From the NCBI RefSeq assembly GCF_014898815.1, contig NW_026515548.1, forward strand, positions 974,501 through 1,038,500: a DNA stretch of 64,000 nucleotides, in the 5' to 3' direction. Below are positions 25,479-34,063 of the stretch, piece by piece; positions within the stretch are counted from its first letter, which is position 1, and every line of letters begins with the position of its first letter. The notes under the pieces were generated by a model. That model did not search any database, was not told the DNA's origin, and worked only from the letters and a program-made list of their open reading frames with translations. Origin of the DNA: Panonychus citri. Taxonomy: Eukaryota > Arthropoda > Arachnida > Trombidiformes > Tetranychidae. A program made the position numbers and the translations under genes.

Positions 25479-27905
25479 ATGGAGGTCGAGGAAACTGTTG
25501 CTGTTAAGGTGAAACAATTACAAGTCTCTTATGGACCAAAAATTGCTCGAAATGTTGTCCTGGATAATGTGAATACAACGATTCCGATGGGCCAAATTTA
25601 TGGCCTTCTTGGACCAAGTGGTTGTGGTAAAACAACGTTACTCAAATGTATCATGGGCTGTCGTCAACCGGATCAGGGGGAAATATCAATATTTGGTTAC
25701 CCGGCGGGATCACCTGAAAGTGGAGTACCTGGTGTGGGTGTTGGTTTTATGCCCCAGGATATTGCTCTTCATGATGATTTAACCGTTGAGGAAATGTTGA
25801 TTTACTTTGGTAATCTTTATCTGATGCCACCAAAGATCCTTTATCAACAGATTAACCTTTTAATCAAATTATTTGATTTACCTGATCCAAATCAGTACAT
25901 TGGGACACTTTCAGGGGGTCAAAAGCGAAGGGTTTCCCTTATGTCCGCTTTACTCCATCGACCAAGACTATTGATTCTCGATGAACCGACTGTCGGGGTT
26001 GATCCTGCATTGAGAGAGAGAATTTGGAAATTTCTAGTCGAGCTCACAGTTAACGAAAGAATAACCGTCATAATCACCACCCATTACATTGAAGAATGTC
26101 GAAGAGCCGATTCTGTTGGATTCATGAGTAAAGGACAAGTTCTGGTCGAAGGAGCGCCAAATGACCTGATGAAAAGATATAATTCCAATTCATTAGAAGA
26201 TGTTCTATTTCGAATTTGTGTAAATAAGAAGTTAAAATGTTCGAAATTGACAAAGATGGACCATGAAGAAAACGATAAAAACGGTGAACCTAAACAAGTT
26301 AATCTAAAGCTACCTAAGGAAATAATGATCTCAAATAGTCCAGTTTCAAATAAGGACAATGTTCAAATGATCAGACTGGACAATCAATCAACTTACGTTG
26401 ATATCAATGAGATTGATGAATACAAACAATTTAAAGAAACTGATTGTAAACCAAGCTCATCAAAGATGATAACCAGAAACTCTTATCAATTCAATGATTC
26501 AATTGAAAGTGAAATAATTGATTCTAATGACGATAATAACAATTACGAAGATGATAATCAAAGTAGTCAAAAAGATGTTCCTAAACTTGCACTTTTCTCA
26601 CAATTAAGATCTTCATCAACATCTTCAGCATCTTCATCCAATCCATCGATATCTTCGTCAAACTCACCTCTCTCATTATCGTCTAATTCAACTTCCGATG
26701 AAATGGACGATTGGACAATACGATTTCGCTGTTTGGTCTGGCGACAAATGATCCAAAATATCCGTCGCCCTGAGCCGATGATCGGCCGTGTGATTGTACC
26801 TTTGCTCGTTGTGATAACTTATTGTGCCTGCATCGGCGGGACACCGCAAGGTCTAAAAATGGCCATAATTAATTACGAAAATTGTTCAGCATTAGCGTCC
26901 GGAGAGCCTTGTCTGAGTACAAGATTATTGGAACAATTTAACTCTTTTGTATTCACTAAAATTCCTTATGATAATGTAACTAAGGCACGAGAAGATGTCA
27001 AGACACGAGATCTATGGGGTTACATGGTGATTAAGGCCAACTTTTCATCGGCCATCATATTGAAAACTCGATTCGCCGAAAAGGAGTTCGATGTGGTTGC
27101 CAATGATTCAATTGTAAAAATTCACGGTGATATAACTGGTAAAATATTAATGATAACCGTTGAGGTGACCATCGATGAAATTTATCAAGATTTTATATTC
27201 ACTGCGTTAAGAGATAAAGGTTACAATCCATTTGTAGGCCAACTTCCGATAAGACTTGAGAAAACGATATTCGGTGAGAAACAGAAAGTCGATTATCTTG
27301 GAGTTCGAGGATTTGGTGGACCAGGATTGATTGTAATCATCACTTATTCAATATCTTGTGCCATTATGGTTCTGGTCATAATTACCGATAAAACTGACGG
27401 AATGTTTGAACGTAATTACGCTGCTGGTGTTTCCATTGGACAGATAATAATCTCACATGTGACAACTCAATTCTTTTTCTCGTCCATCTCAACGTGTATC
27501 ATTTTCTTCCTCTGCGTCTATTTACTGGACATTCCGTGTAAAGGGTCACCTTTTGAAGCCCTTGGATTACTATTACTCCAATGTTTAGCCGGGATTGGAA
27601 CAGGATTATTGGTCGCAGCGGCACTTCCCACCCTTTCGGCTTGTGCGGTTGTTTGTAATGCCATTTTACTGGGTTCGTTTACACTTTCGGGTGTCCTTTG
27701 GACCAATAAGACGCTTCCCTATTACGCTAAATGGGCCACAATGTATTTACCGGCGACTTTACCAGCAGAAGGACTTCGAACCATAATGACCAGAGGTTTA
27801 CCGGCTTCGACTCCGATCGCTTTCCAAGGATATCTGATCACTTTTGCTTGGATTGTTGGTCTTCATTTGTTGAGTTACAAAATATTAGCATTTGTGAAAA
27901 GATGA
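25479..27905 (+). CDS. ABC half-transporter, arthropod ABCH-like subfamily
   Basis: Membrane ABC half-transporter with the ATPase domain first and the membrane domain second (ABCG/ABCH order). It reads as one uninterrupted exon of 808 residues. ATPase domain: Walker A GPSGCGKT at 45-52, LSGGQ at 144-148, Walker B LLILDEP at 164-170, then a TTH H-loop. A poorly conserved linker at roughly 255-400 is rich in Asn, Asp and Ser with several serine runs. The C-terminal half is an ABC2-type membrane domain, with about six hydrophobic segments from about 425 to the end. The first ATG, 25479, lies just before the conserved domain. The open frame extends 12 bases upstream, but only to a TTG codon. The short LSGGQ domain and sequence style suggest ABCH rather than ABCG. 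In insects an ABCH member (Snustorr) is needed for the cuticle lipid barrier, so a lipid-export role is a reasonable inference, not shown here. A (TG)n-rich 3' UTR follows. Confidence 0.93.
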   Translation: MEVEETVAVKVKQLQVSYGPKIARNVVLDNVNTTIPMGQIYGLLGPSGCGKTTLLKCIMGCRQPDQGEISIFGYPAGSPESGVPGVGVGFMPQDIALHDDLTVEEMLIYFGNLYLMPPKILYQQINLLIKLFDLPDPNQYIGTLSGGQKRRVSLMSALLHRPRLLILDEPTVGVDPALRERIWKFLVELTVNERITVIITTHYIEECRRADSVGFMSKGQVLVEGAPNDLMKRYNSNSLEDVLFRICVNKKLKCSKLTKMDHEENDKNGEPKQVNLKLPKEIMISNSPVSNKDNVQMIRLDNQSTYVDINEIDEYKQFKETDCKPSSSKMITRNSYQFNDSIESEIIDSNDDNNNYEDDNQSSQKDVPKLALFSQLRSSSTSSASSSNPSISSSNSPLSLSSNSTSDEMDDWTIRFRCLVWRQMIQNIRRPEPMIGRVIVPLLVVITYCACIGGTPQGLKMAIINYENCSALASGEPCLSTRLLEQFNSFVFTKIPYDNVTKAREDVKTRDLWGYMVIKANFSSAIILKTRFAEKEFDVVANDSIVKIHGDITGKILMITVEVTIDEIYQDFIFTALRDKGYNPFVGQLPIRLEKTIFGEKQKVDYLGVRGFGGPGLIVIITYSISCAIMVLVIITDKTDGMFERNYAAGVSIGQIIISHVTTQFFFSSISTCIIFFLCVYLLDIPCKGSPFEALGLLLLQCLAGIGTGLLVAAALPTLSACAVVCNAILLGSFTLSGVLWTNKTLPYYAKWATMYLPATLPAEGLRTIMTRGLPASTPIAFQGYLITFAWIVGLHLLSYKILAFVKR

Positions 27906-28251
27906 TGATTAATGACAAACTTTAATCAACTTTGACGTTTAATTATGTATATTAAAGATAATTTTATAATCTCTTGTCATGATTGTTTATTTGTAACTTA
28001 GTGTTTAGTGTGTGTGTGTTGTGTGTTGTGTGTGTGAGTTAAAAAAAATATTACCAAGCATTCCCATTTTGTGATTTTGTAGAATTTAAATAAAAGGAAA
28101 TAATTTAATGCATAGAGATTAGTTTGCGTTTGTAGGTCGATTTGCGTTCGCGGGTTTGATGATTAATGATGAGGGAGAGAGAGAAAGATGATGATGAGAA
28201 TAAGAAATTAGTTATTTCTGTAAGGCTATTTGTCCATAACTATTCATTATT
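27906..28251. other. Convergent 3' region between ABCH and BTB/zinc-finger gene 1
   Basis: About 345 bases shared by the 3' ends of two convergent genes. It holds an imperfect TG tract at 28,008-28,038, an ATTAAA-type hexamer near 27,951 on the + strand and AATAAA near 28,089. I see no coding sequence. Confidence 0.6.
28008..28038. repeat. (TG)n imperfect microsatellite
   Basis: Imperfect TG repeat just downstream of the ABCH stop, probably inside its 3' UTR. It is one of very few non-GA, non-TCA repeats in the window. Confidence 0.85.
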
Positions 28252-29355
28252 CTAACGACACTTTAACATATGTTCCGAGCATTTTCCTCTTCTCTTGAAT
28301 TTCTGTCCACATGAAGGACACAAGAAGGTAAGGTGAAAGTGCTGTTCGAGTAAATGTCTTCGCCAATTATCACGATAACGGAAGATTTCACCACATACAA
28401 AGCACTCTAAATTACCATCCTCAACTAGGAAGCATGCAGGATGTGGGAGGAAGCTTTTTATCACAGAAGTGATTCTCTGAATATCTCGGTCTTCTTGAGA
28501 AATTGCATTGGGCTCATCATTGTCATCATTTGATGGAGACATAAGTTTAGAGCTTCGTCTTGATGCGCTGATGGGCGTTGCGAAAGTTGCTTGTGATTCA
28601 GTTAATTTGATGGATGTTGAAGAGGTTTGTGTGGTTGGAGTTGCAGTTGTGGTGGTTTTAGATGGATTTGGAGTTTTTGTTGGATTGGGTTTCACTGTGA
28701 TTGGAGTTGGGCTTGGATCTGATTCATCAGCTGACGAGGAAGTAAAAATTTTTCGCTTACGAATCCGTAAACGGTTTGACCATGAAGAATCCGTTGAATC
28801 GGTAGATGAAGGCGGCTTTGGAGAGTAGTTATCACTATTTACGTTGTTATGAGCATCATTGGGAATATCATTCCGTCCATCATTATGAACATTAGATTGG
28901 TGTTGATGTTTTCTTTGAGCATCATTTCGAGATGAATTTTTTCCAACAGGATGACCATCATCATCGTTAGTTTCTACATCAATGGAACCATTTTTTTCCT
29001 GATTGGCCAATGGAATATCCAAATTATTTAATCGGGCAATAACGTCATCAGCTCTACTTGGATCAGTAAGATGAAAACCTTTGTACAATAGATCGTATAA
29101 GCATTTTAACCCATATTCATCTAAACCAGGCATTTTAATGGCCCCAAGGCACTCGGGATCATGTCCTTTCTCCTTTGAATACTCAAGAGCATGATAAAAT
29201 TTGGATGAAACACATCTAAGTAAATCTTTGTGAATATGTTGGACTGAACCATCACCTCCGATAACTTTCAAGTCTGGATCAGTTTTCTGAAGTTTTGCTT
29301 TTAAAACGTTGTAGTTAACCGATGGTTTGAGTTTTAAAAATGTTTTATTTGACAT
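28252..29355 (-). CDS. BTB-like domain plus two C2H2-type zinc fingers (copy 1 of an inverted pair)
   Basis: Single-exon protein of 367 residues, start ATG at 29355. Residues of about 25-115 have the BTB/POZ pattern: an aspartate-rich strand, then HIHKDLLRCVSSKFYHALEY, matching the HK..L...S..F core. A long polar linker (about 120-300) is rich in Asn, Asp, Ser, Thr and Pro. The C-terminus holds two fingers: C318-C321-H334-H339 (C2H2) and C346-C349-H362-C366 (C2HC). BTB/zinc-finger proteins are usually dimerising DNA-binding regulators, so a nuclear regulatory role is inferred from architecture alone. A divergently oriented relative lies at 30944-31822. No one-to-one ortholog is recognised. 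The BTB assignment rests on pattern only and could be checked with a profile search. Confidence 0.85.
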   Translation of the reverse strand: MSNKTFLKLKPSVNYNVLKAKLQKTDPDLKVIGGDGSVQHIHKDLLRCVSSKFYHALEYSKEKGHDPECLGAIKMPGLDEYGLKCLYDLLYKGFHLTDPSRADDVIARLNNLDIPLANQEKNGSIDVETNDDDGHPVGKNSSRNDAQRKHQHQSNVHNDGRNDIPNDAHNNVNSDNYSPKPPSSTDSTDSSWSNRLRIRKRKIFTSSSADESDPSPTPITVKPNPTKTPNPSKTTTTATPTTQTSSTSIKLTESQATFATPISASRRSSKLMSPSNDDNDEPNAISQEDRDIQRITSVIKSFLPHPACFLVEDGNLECFVCGEIFRYRDNWRRHLLEQHFHLTFLCPSCGQKFKRRGKCSEHMLKCR

Positions 29356-30089
29356 TTTTAATCGAAAATCACTTAAAACACAAGAGAAAAAAAAAGAAAA
29401 TAAGAAAAAAAAGAAAAATAATACACAGACAAATAGAAAAGAACAAGAAGAAAATAAAATGAAAGCATCTGAAGGAGAGAAACTGAAGGAACATGAGCTC
29501 CATCTCTCTTTCGCTTATAATATAATTCCAAGTGCACATGGTTAACTCATAGAACTTCAATTAATTTAATTAACGGGAATCTCTTTCTTCTCAATTGTTC
29601 ATTGCATCTAATTGTTCAATAAATTCACTTCTCATACCCTAAGGAAAGAAATGAAGTGAGAACACCAATCATCATTTTCCTGACAAGTGATTCTCATTAA
29701 CTTTTCAATACTCGATACAATTTCCAATGAATGTGTAATTTTAGTGATCAAATCTAAATTGTTAACAATTTATTTTCGTCTTTTTTGGTACAAAGTATTA
29801 AGATGAAAATGAGCTTTGCTTTTCAAATTTCAATTTCAATCAATTTTATCAAAAATTTAAATGGTTCAAGTCTAACCAATTTTAGCAATTTGTGTTCTTG
29901 TAAATCGTTCAGGCTCGGGATCCAATTATGGCTGCCAACTTTTCAGGTCATCAATGGCAATTGCTTCCATCTAATCAATAACAATTTTAAGAAAAATTAA
30001 TGAAATGATAAACAATCAATAATTACAATAATTATAAGAAAAAAGTAAATACAATTGTGTCAGTGGAAGAGATCAAAGCCTGACCAAAG
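29356..30089. other. Non-coding region between BTB/zinc-finger copy 1 and orphan ORF
   Basis: An A-rich purine tract at about 29,380-29,475 probably lies in the 5' leader of copy 1. The rest is AT-rich. Open frames over it are low-complexity Lys/Phe translations. No further gene is seen. Confidence 0.6.
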
Positions 30090-30530
30090 CTATAATCTAA
30101 TAACAAGTCGATAGTTTCCATTGAAAATAGGAAACAGATTACAATCCCTCAAATCACTTTGAAATGTCTTTTCTATCTCCAAAGCAACACTTTTAAAATT
30201 GAATAGATGATAATCTCTCAAGAAATCTTTTAAACTCTTTCGACCCTTTTTGATGACATCGACCAACACCTTTTCCGGGATTGGTAGTAAATCATAGCAT
30301 GGATACACTTTATCGTATAAACCGATAATCATGGTCGCATTATCCATACGCTTACGAAAATAAGGAGTAACAGTCAAGTCAAATCTCATGAAATTCGAAA
30401 ACCTCTTAACCTCAACATCAAGTAAATCATCAAGATCCTTACAAGAAGCATCACAAATCATTTTTTTATACACATTCTCAGGGAAATCCAGTAACTTTGG
30501 AACATAAAAATAAAGCTTGAAGACCAACAT
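30090..30530 (-). CDS. Hypothetical protein, orphan ORF between the BTB/zinc-finger pair
   Basis: Open frame of 146 codons from the first ATG at 30530. The frame stays open upstream to 30608 but only from a TTG. The protein is charged, normal-complexity and non-repetitive, unlike the repeat-driven frames nearby, with motifs such as KDLDDLLDVEVKRFSNFMRF and LPIPEKVLVDVIKKGRKSL. No signal peptide, membrane segment or cysteine pattern is evident, and I recognise no family. It could be a lineage-specific gene, the last exon of a longer gene, or a decaying remnant. Its composition argues for real or recently real coding sequence. Confidence 0.5.
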   Translation of the reverse strand: MLVFKLYFYVPKLLDFPENVYKKMICDASCKDLDDLLDVEVKRFSNFMRFDLTVTPYFRKRMDNATMIIGLYDKVYPCYDLLPIPEKVLVDVIKKGRKSLKDFLRDYHLFNFKSVALEIEKTFQSDLRDCNLFPIFNGNYRLVIRL

Positions 30531-30943
30531 TTTTAAGGAATTGATTTGGTTTCTATTTTGAGTAGTCTCTTTATAGTAAAGAACGTGACTCTGAAGTTTA
30601 AACAACAACGACCACCACTTTCAAAACAAAGAAAATCACAAAATTGTTCAAATTGAAGAGAAGTGATTAAAACAAGAAACAAGGAAAACAATTCGAGTGA
30701 CTGTTGATTGATTTTTGAATTTCCCCTATACCGAATTAGTTTTGAATTCGGCGGAGAGATGGCGCCACCGTGTTCGTTTGTATGGGAAAATAAAAATGAT
30801 TAATTCTAAATGATAGGTTGAGAATTTGACTGAAATTCTGTTCCATTGGTGCCTTTTCATTGTTTCTTTTTTATTTATTTATTATTTATTTAATTATTAA
30901 TCGATAATTGAATTGATAGGTTTGTTCTGTTGTCGAGGAAATT
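30531..30943. other. Upstream region of BTB/zinc-finger copy 2
   Basis: A short spacer with a GC-richer patch at about 30,745-30,775 containing AGATGGCGCC, a CTCF-like core. It probably contains the promoters of the orphan ORF (-) and of copy 2 (+). Confidence 0.5.
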
Positions 30944-31822
30944 ATGCCACCCAAAATAGTTTTAAAACTAAAAACCTCAGTGTCTTATAACCTTTTAAAA
31001 TCCGAGCGTCTAAAAGTTGATCCTGACCTTAAGGTGATTGGAGGTGATGGTTCAGTTCAACATATTCACAAAGATTTACTTAGATGTGTTTCATCAAAAT
31101 TTTATCATGCTCTTGAGTATTCAAAGGAGAAAGGACATGATCTTGAATGTCTCGGTTCAATTAAAGTTCCTGGTTTAGATGAAACTGGATTAAAATGCTT
31201 ATACGATCTATTGTACAAAGGTTCCCACCTGATTGATGCTTCCAAAGCTGATGATATAATTAACCGTTTAAATAACTTGGATCTTTCTCTCACAAACCAT
31301 GAGCATAATGGTTCAATAGAGGAACAAGATGATTCTACTAACGATGTTCACATTGATGTTCACATAGATGTACAAAATCCATCATCTCAAGCCGATGCTC
31401 AAAACAATCAACAATCTGACGTTCAAAATGAAGGACCAATTGATTTGCATGCCGATGGACACAACAATAATAATAATGTCCACAGTGACACCACCTACTC
31501 TCCTGAACCTCCTTCATCTACTGGTAAAAAGCCACGAGGATGTAAAGTTAAATATCCACTTTCCCCCGCCCAAGAAGAATTGGTTAAATTCTACAGACTA
31601 ATTGAGGAAAGTCTTCCAAATCCTAAGCCTTATTTCGTCGGCAAGAACATCAGATGTTTCCATTGTAACCAAACTTACCCGAAAGTCCGTCTATGGAAAG
31701 ACCATATCATGAACGATCATTACCACCGAGCTCAGACTTGTGAAAATTGTGGCGAAGTTTTCACTTACACATTTTACCTTCACAGGCGAACTTGTATTCC
31801 GGCTGGTGAATTGAAGATTTGA
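30944..31822 (+). CDS. BTB-like domain plus two zinc fingers (copy 2 of an inverted pair)
   Basis: Single-exon protein of 292 residues, start ATG at 30944, paralogous to the gene at 28252-29355. The N-terminal about 110 residues are closely similar to copy 1, including 41 consecutive identical residues starting DPDLKVIGGDG. The linker is polar and different but ends with the same SPxPPSST stretch. The C-terminal fingers are C238-C241-H254-H259 and C266-C269-H280-C284. The second is two residues shorter than a standard finger (X10 instead of X12), so its fold may be altered. The two genes are transcribed away from each other with the orphan ORF between them. Regulatory function is inferred from architecture. 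AATAAA near 31,990 may end its transcript. Confidence 0.85.
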   Translation: MPPKIVLKLKTSVSYNLLKSERLKVDPDLKVIGGDGSVQHIHKDLLRCVSSKFYHALEYSKEKGHDLECLGSIKVPGLDETGLKCLYDLLYKGSHLIDASKADDIINRLNNLDLSLTNHEHNGSIEEQDDSTNDVHIDVHIDVQNPSSQADAQNNQQSDVQNEGPIDLHADGHNNNNNVHSDTTYSPEPPSSTGKKPRGCKVKYPLSPAQEELVKFYRLIEESLPNPKPYFVGKNIRCFHCNQTYPKVRLWKDHIMNDHYHRAQTCENCGEVFTYTFYLHRRTCIPAGELKI

Positions 31823-32122
31823 AAACTTTTTCTTTAAATGATTCAAAGTTCAAGTATCAATTTGTTATATTCAAATCGTAATACGAACAAACAAAAATTT
31901 AAATTCATTTACCCGATTCTCTTTGTTAACATAATAATAATAATAATAATATTCAGATATCATTAAATACATAATTAAATGAAAACCATAATAAAATTTA
32001 TATAAATTGTCCAAGGTCTTCATAGAGTCATTTATTACAGTTTTAAAAGTTACAGTTTTTGTTGAAAACATTTGGTCAATTTGGGTCTTCATTTTTTAAA
32101 ATTTTGCTAAAAATGAGATTTT
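31823..32122. other. Convergent 3' spacer between BTB/zinc-finger copy 2 and Fas1
   Basis: A 300-base AT-rich spacer. It contains an ATA/TAA repeat at about 31,930-31,950, AATAAA on the + strand near 31,990 and, on the - strand, AATAAA at 32,031-32,036, 87 bases past the Fas1 stop. No coding sequence. Confidence 0.6.
32031..32036 (-). promoter_or_regulatory. Poly(A) signal of the fasciclin gene
   Basis: AATAAA on the - strand (TTTATT on +), about 87 bases after the stop codon at 32123. Confidence 0.6.
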
Positions 32123-34063
32123 CTAGAATAATTTGAGAATATAAGCTGCGAATGAGATAAAAATTATGGCTGGACTGACACAAGTAAATGGTGCTGAGCT
32201 TCTCACTGCTGATGGGTCAACTTTAAGGTCTGAATCTTGCATGAGGACTGTATCAATTTCATGAATGTAACCATTTATTGCTTTGATATCAGGTCGAACG
32301 ATGGTACTTTTAAGTTGCATGTATTTAAGAATAACTTTTTGATCTCCTGGTAAAGCTTTGGTCTCAATTTGAAGTTGTGAGTTTACGGTATTAACAACCA
32401 GCATTGAACTCAAATTTTCCAATGAAATGGCTTGATTTTCAACCAAATGTCGGTTAAGGATGTTCATGGCATTGTCAGCATAAAGACCGTCTACCAATTG
32501 TTTGTGAGATGATGGGTCAGCCTCAGCAAGTTTTTTCCAAGCGGCTTCAGATGGAGCGAATAAGGTGAAGTTTTTAGCAGAATTACCTAATTTGTTAATC
32601 CAATCGGATCGCATTTTTTCAGCAACGGTGAAAGTTGTTCGTAATTGAGGATCTTCTCGAAGTTTATCTTTGATTGGGGAACTGGGAATACCAAGAACCT
32701 TATTGATCACATGAATGACACCATTGGTACAAGCGATATCTTGTAAGACTGTTGCGGCTTTAACACCATCACCTTCAACGTATAATCGATCGGCAGCAAC
32801 CGAGAAGTATAACTTTTTGTTTGGGGCAAGTGAAGCTTTTTCCTTGATTGTAGCAGCATTTTGAGAAGTAATAACTTCATTATCGACAAAGTGTAATTTC
32901 ATTAACTCTTCCATAGCAGTTCTATTTCGAGCAAGAATATTGATATCATTCCTAACCGATTCATAGGCTTCATTGGTAAAGGCAAACAAGGTTAATGGTC
33001 GGCTAGCATCACCACGTGAATAATATGATCGTAGGCTAGAAAATTCTTGAATGAGGTTGAAGAATTTCAATAAAGATGTAGAGCTTTCTTCTTTAAGGTA
33101 ATCCAAAACAGACATGTCGGTAATGATCAATGGCTTTTCAATAATATGAACAACACCATTGCTAACAGGAATATCTCCTTGAATAACCTTAACCCTTGTG
33201 TTTCCAAGTCGCATACTTTTTAAGGTACCTTTAGTTGAAGAATGAATGTAAGAAACAGCACTTTCATCAAGGCCTCGAACCTCTTTGAAAAGTTGTACAC
33301 TTAATTCATTTGAATCAGCCTTAGTTTTATAAGGGGTGGTATTGTTCATAGATCGCAAGAAAAGAACATGATTTGGGATAATGTGTCCAATGATAACATT
33401 ACGATTGATAAGGTTTGCTGTTCCCGAATCAATTTGAGTTGGAACAAAGAAGGTACAAGCTAAACAGTCGAAATATTGTGCCGCGTTAGTTGAGTTGATG
33501 AGAGATGAGAAAGCATCTACACCGCCTCTAACTTGGATACTTGGGTAAATATTATGATTGTTAATCCATTCAACAGCGAGAGGGGCAACAGGGGATGTAG
33601 CTTTAGGTGGGTCTAGAACACGATCGATAATATGCACCATTGAATCACCTACTTTATGGCTTTCCAAGATTCTAGCATTTAGAACATAAACTTCAGTTTT
33701 ATTAGTAGTTTTGCTAAATCCACTGGTGAAACGAAGTTTTGGCCGTTTAACATCATAAGAGGCAACATTTTCCAATTTAAGAAGGCTATCCGTGTTATAG
33801 GAGTTAGTGAGAAGATGGGCAGCAATTAAGTCATTAGAAGATTTACCAAATCGTAAGAAAGCATTATTATCGGGTATGAGAGCGGTCACTTCAAGAAAAT
33901 TAGAATTGATAACCTGCGTCAGCTTTGGATTATCAATTCTTAATTGTTCAAGGAATTTGGTATATTTACCAGCTTTTGAAACCCATTGAAAAATACTTTC
34001 ATTTTGACCGAAACTATCCCGAGTCAAAATGGATAACCACAAAAATAATGACAAGATGAACAT
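32123..34063 (-). CDS. Fas1: Fasciclin-1-like protein, four FAS1 domains, GPI anchor predicted
   Basis: Secreted cell-surface adhesion protein of 646 residues in one uninterrupted exon, start ATG at 34063. An N-terminal signal peptide (MFILSLFLWLSILTRDSFGQ) is followed by four FAS1 repeats at roughly 22-150, 160-315, 316-465 and 468-615. Each ends with the family H2 box: MVHIIDRVL, VVHIIEKPL, VIHVINKVL, YIHEIDTVL. The C-terminus is a short hydrophobic tail after a serine-rich stretch, as in a GPI-attachment signal. Insect Fasciclin I is about 650 residues with four FAS1 domains and a GPI anchor and acts in axon fasciculation and homophilic adhesion, so this is the best match. TGFBI/periostin or Midline-fasciclin relatives are the alternatives. 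The absence of introns is notable. Confidence 0.92.
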   Translation of the reverse strand: MFILSLFLWLSILTRDSFGQNESIFQWVSKAGKYTKFLEQLRIDNPKLTQVINSNFLEVTALIPDNNAFLRFGKSSNDLIAAHLLTNSYNTDSLLKLENVASYDVKRPKLRFTSGFSKTTNKTEVYVLNARILESHKVGDSMVHIIDRVLDPPKATSPVAPLAVEWINNHNIYPSIQVRGGVDAFSSLINSTNAAQYFDCLACTFFVPTQIDSGTANLINRNVIIGHIIPNHVLFLRSMNNTTPYKTKADSNELSVQLFKEVRGLDESAVSYIHSSTKGTLKSMRLGNTRVKVIQGDIPVSNGVVHIIEKPLIITDMSVLDYLKEESSTSLLKFFNLIQEFSSLRSYYSRGDASRPLTLFAFTNEAYESVRNDINILARNRTAMEELMKLHFVDNEVITSQNAATIKEKASLAPNKKLYFSVAADRLYVEGDGVKAATVLQDIACTNGVIHVINKVLGIPSSPIKDKLREDPQLRTTFTVAEKMRSDWINKLGNSAKNFTLFAPSEAAWKKLAEADPSSHKQLVDGLYADNAMNILNRHLVENQAISLENLSSMLVVNTVNSQLQIETKALPGDQKVILKYMQLKSTIVRPDIKAINGYIHEIDTVLMQDSDLKVDPSAVRSSAPFTCVSPAIIFISFAAYILKLF

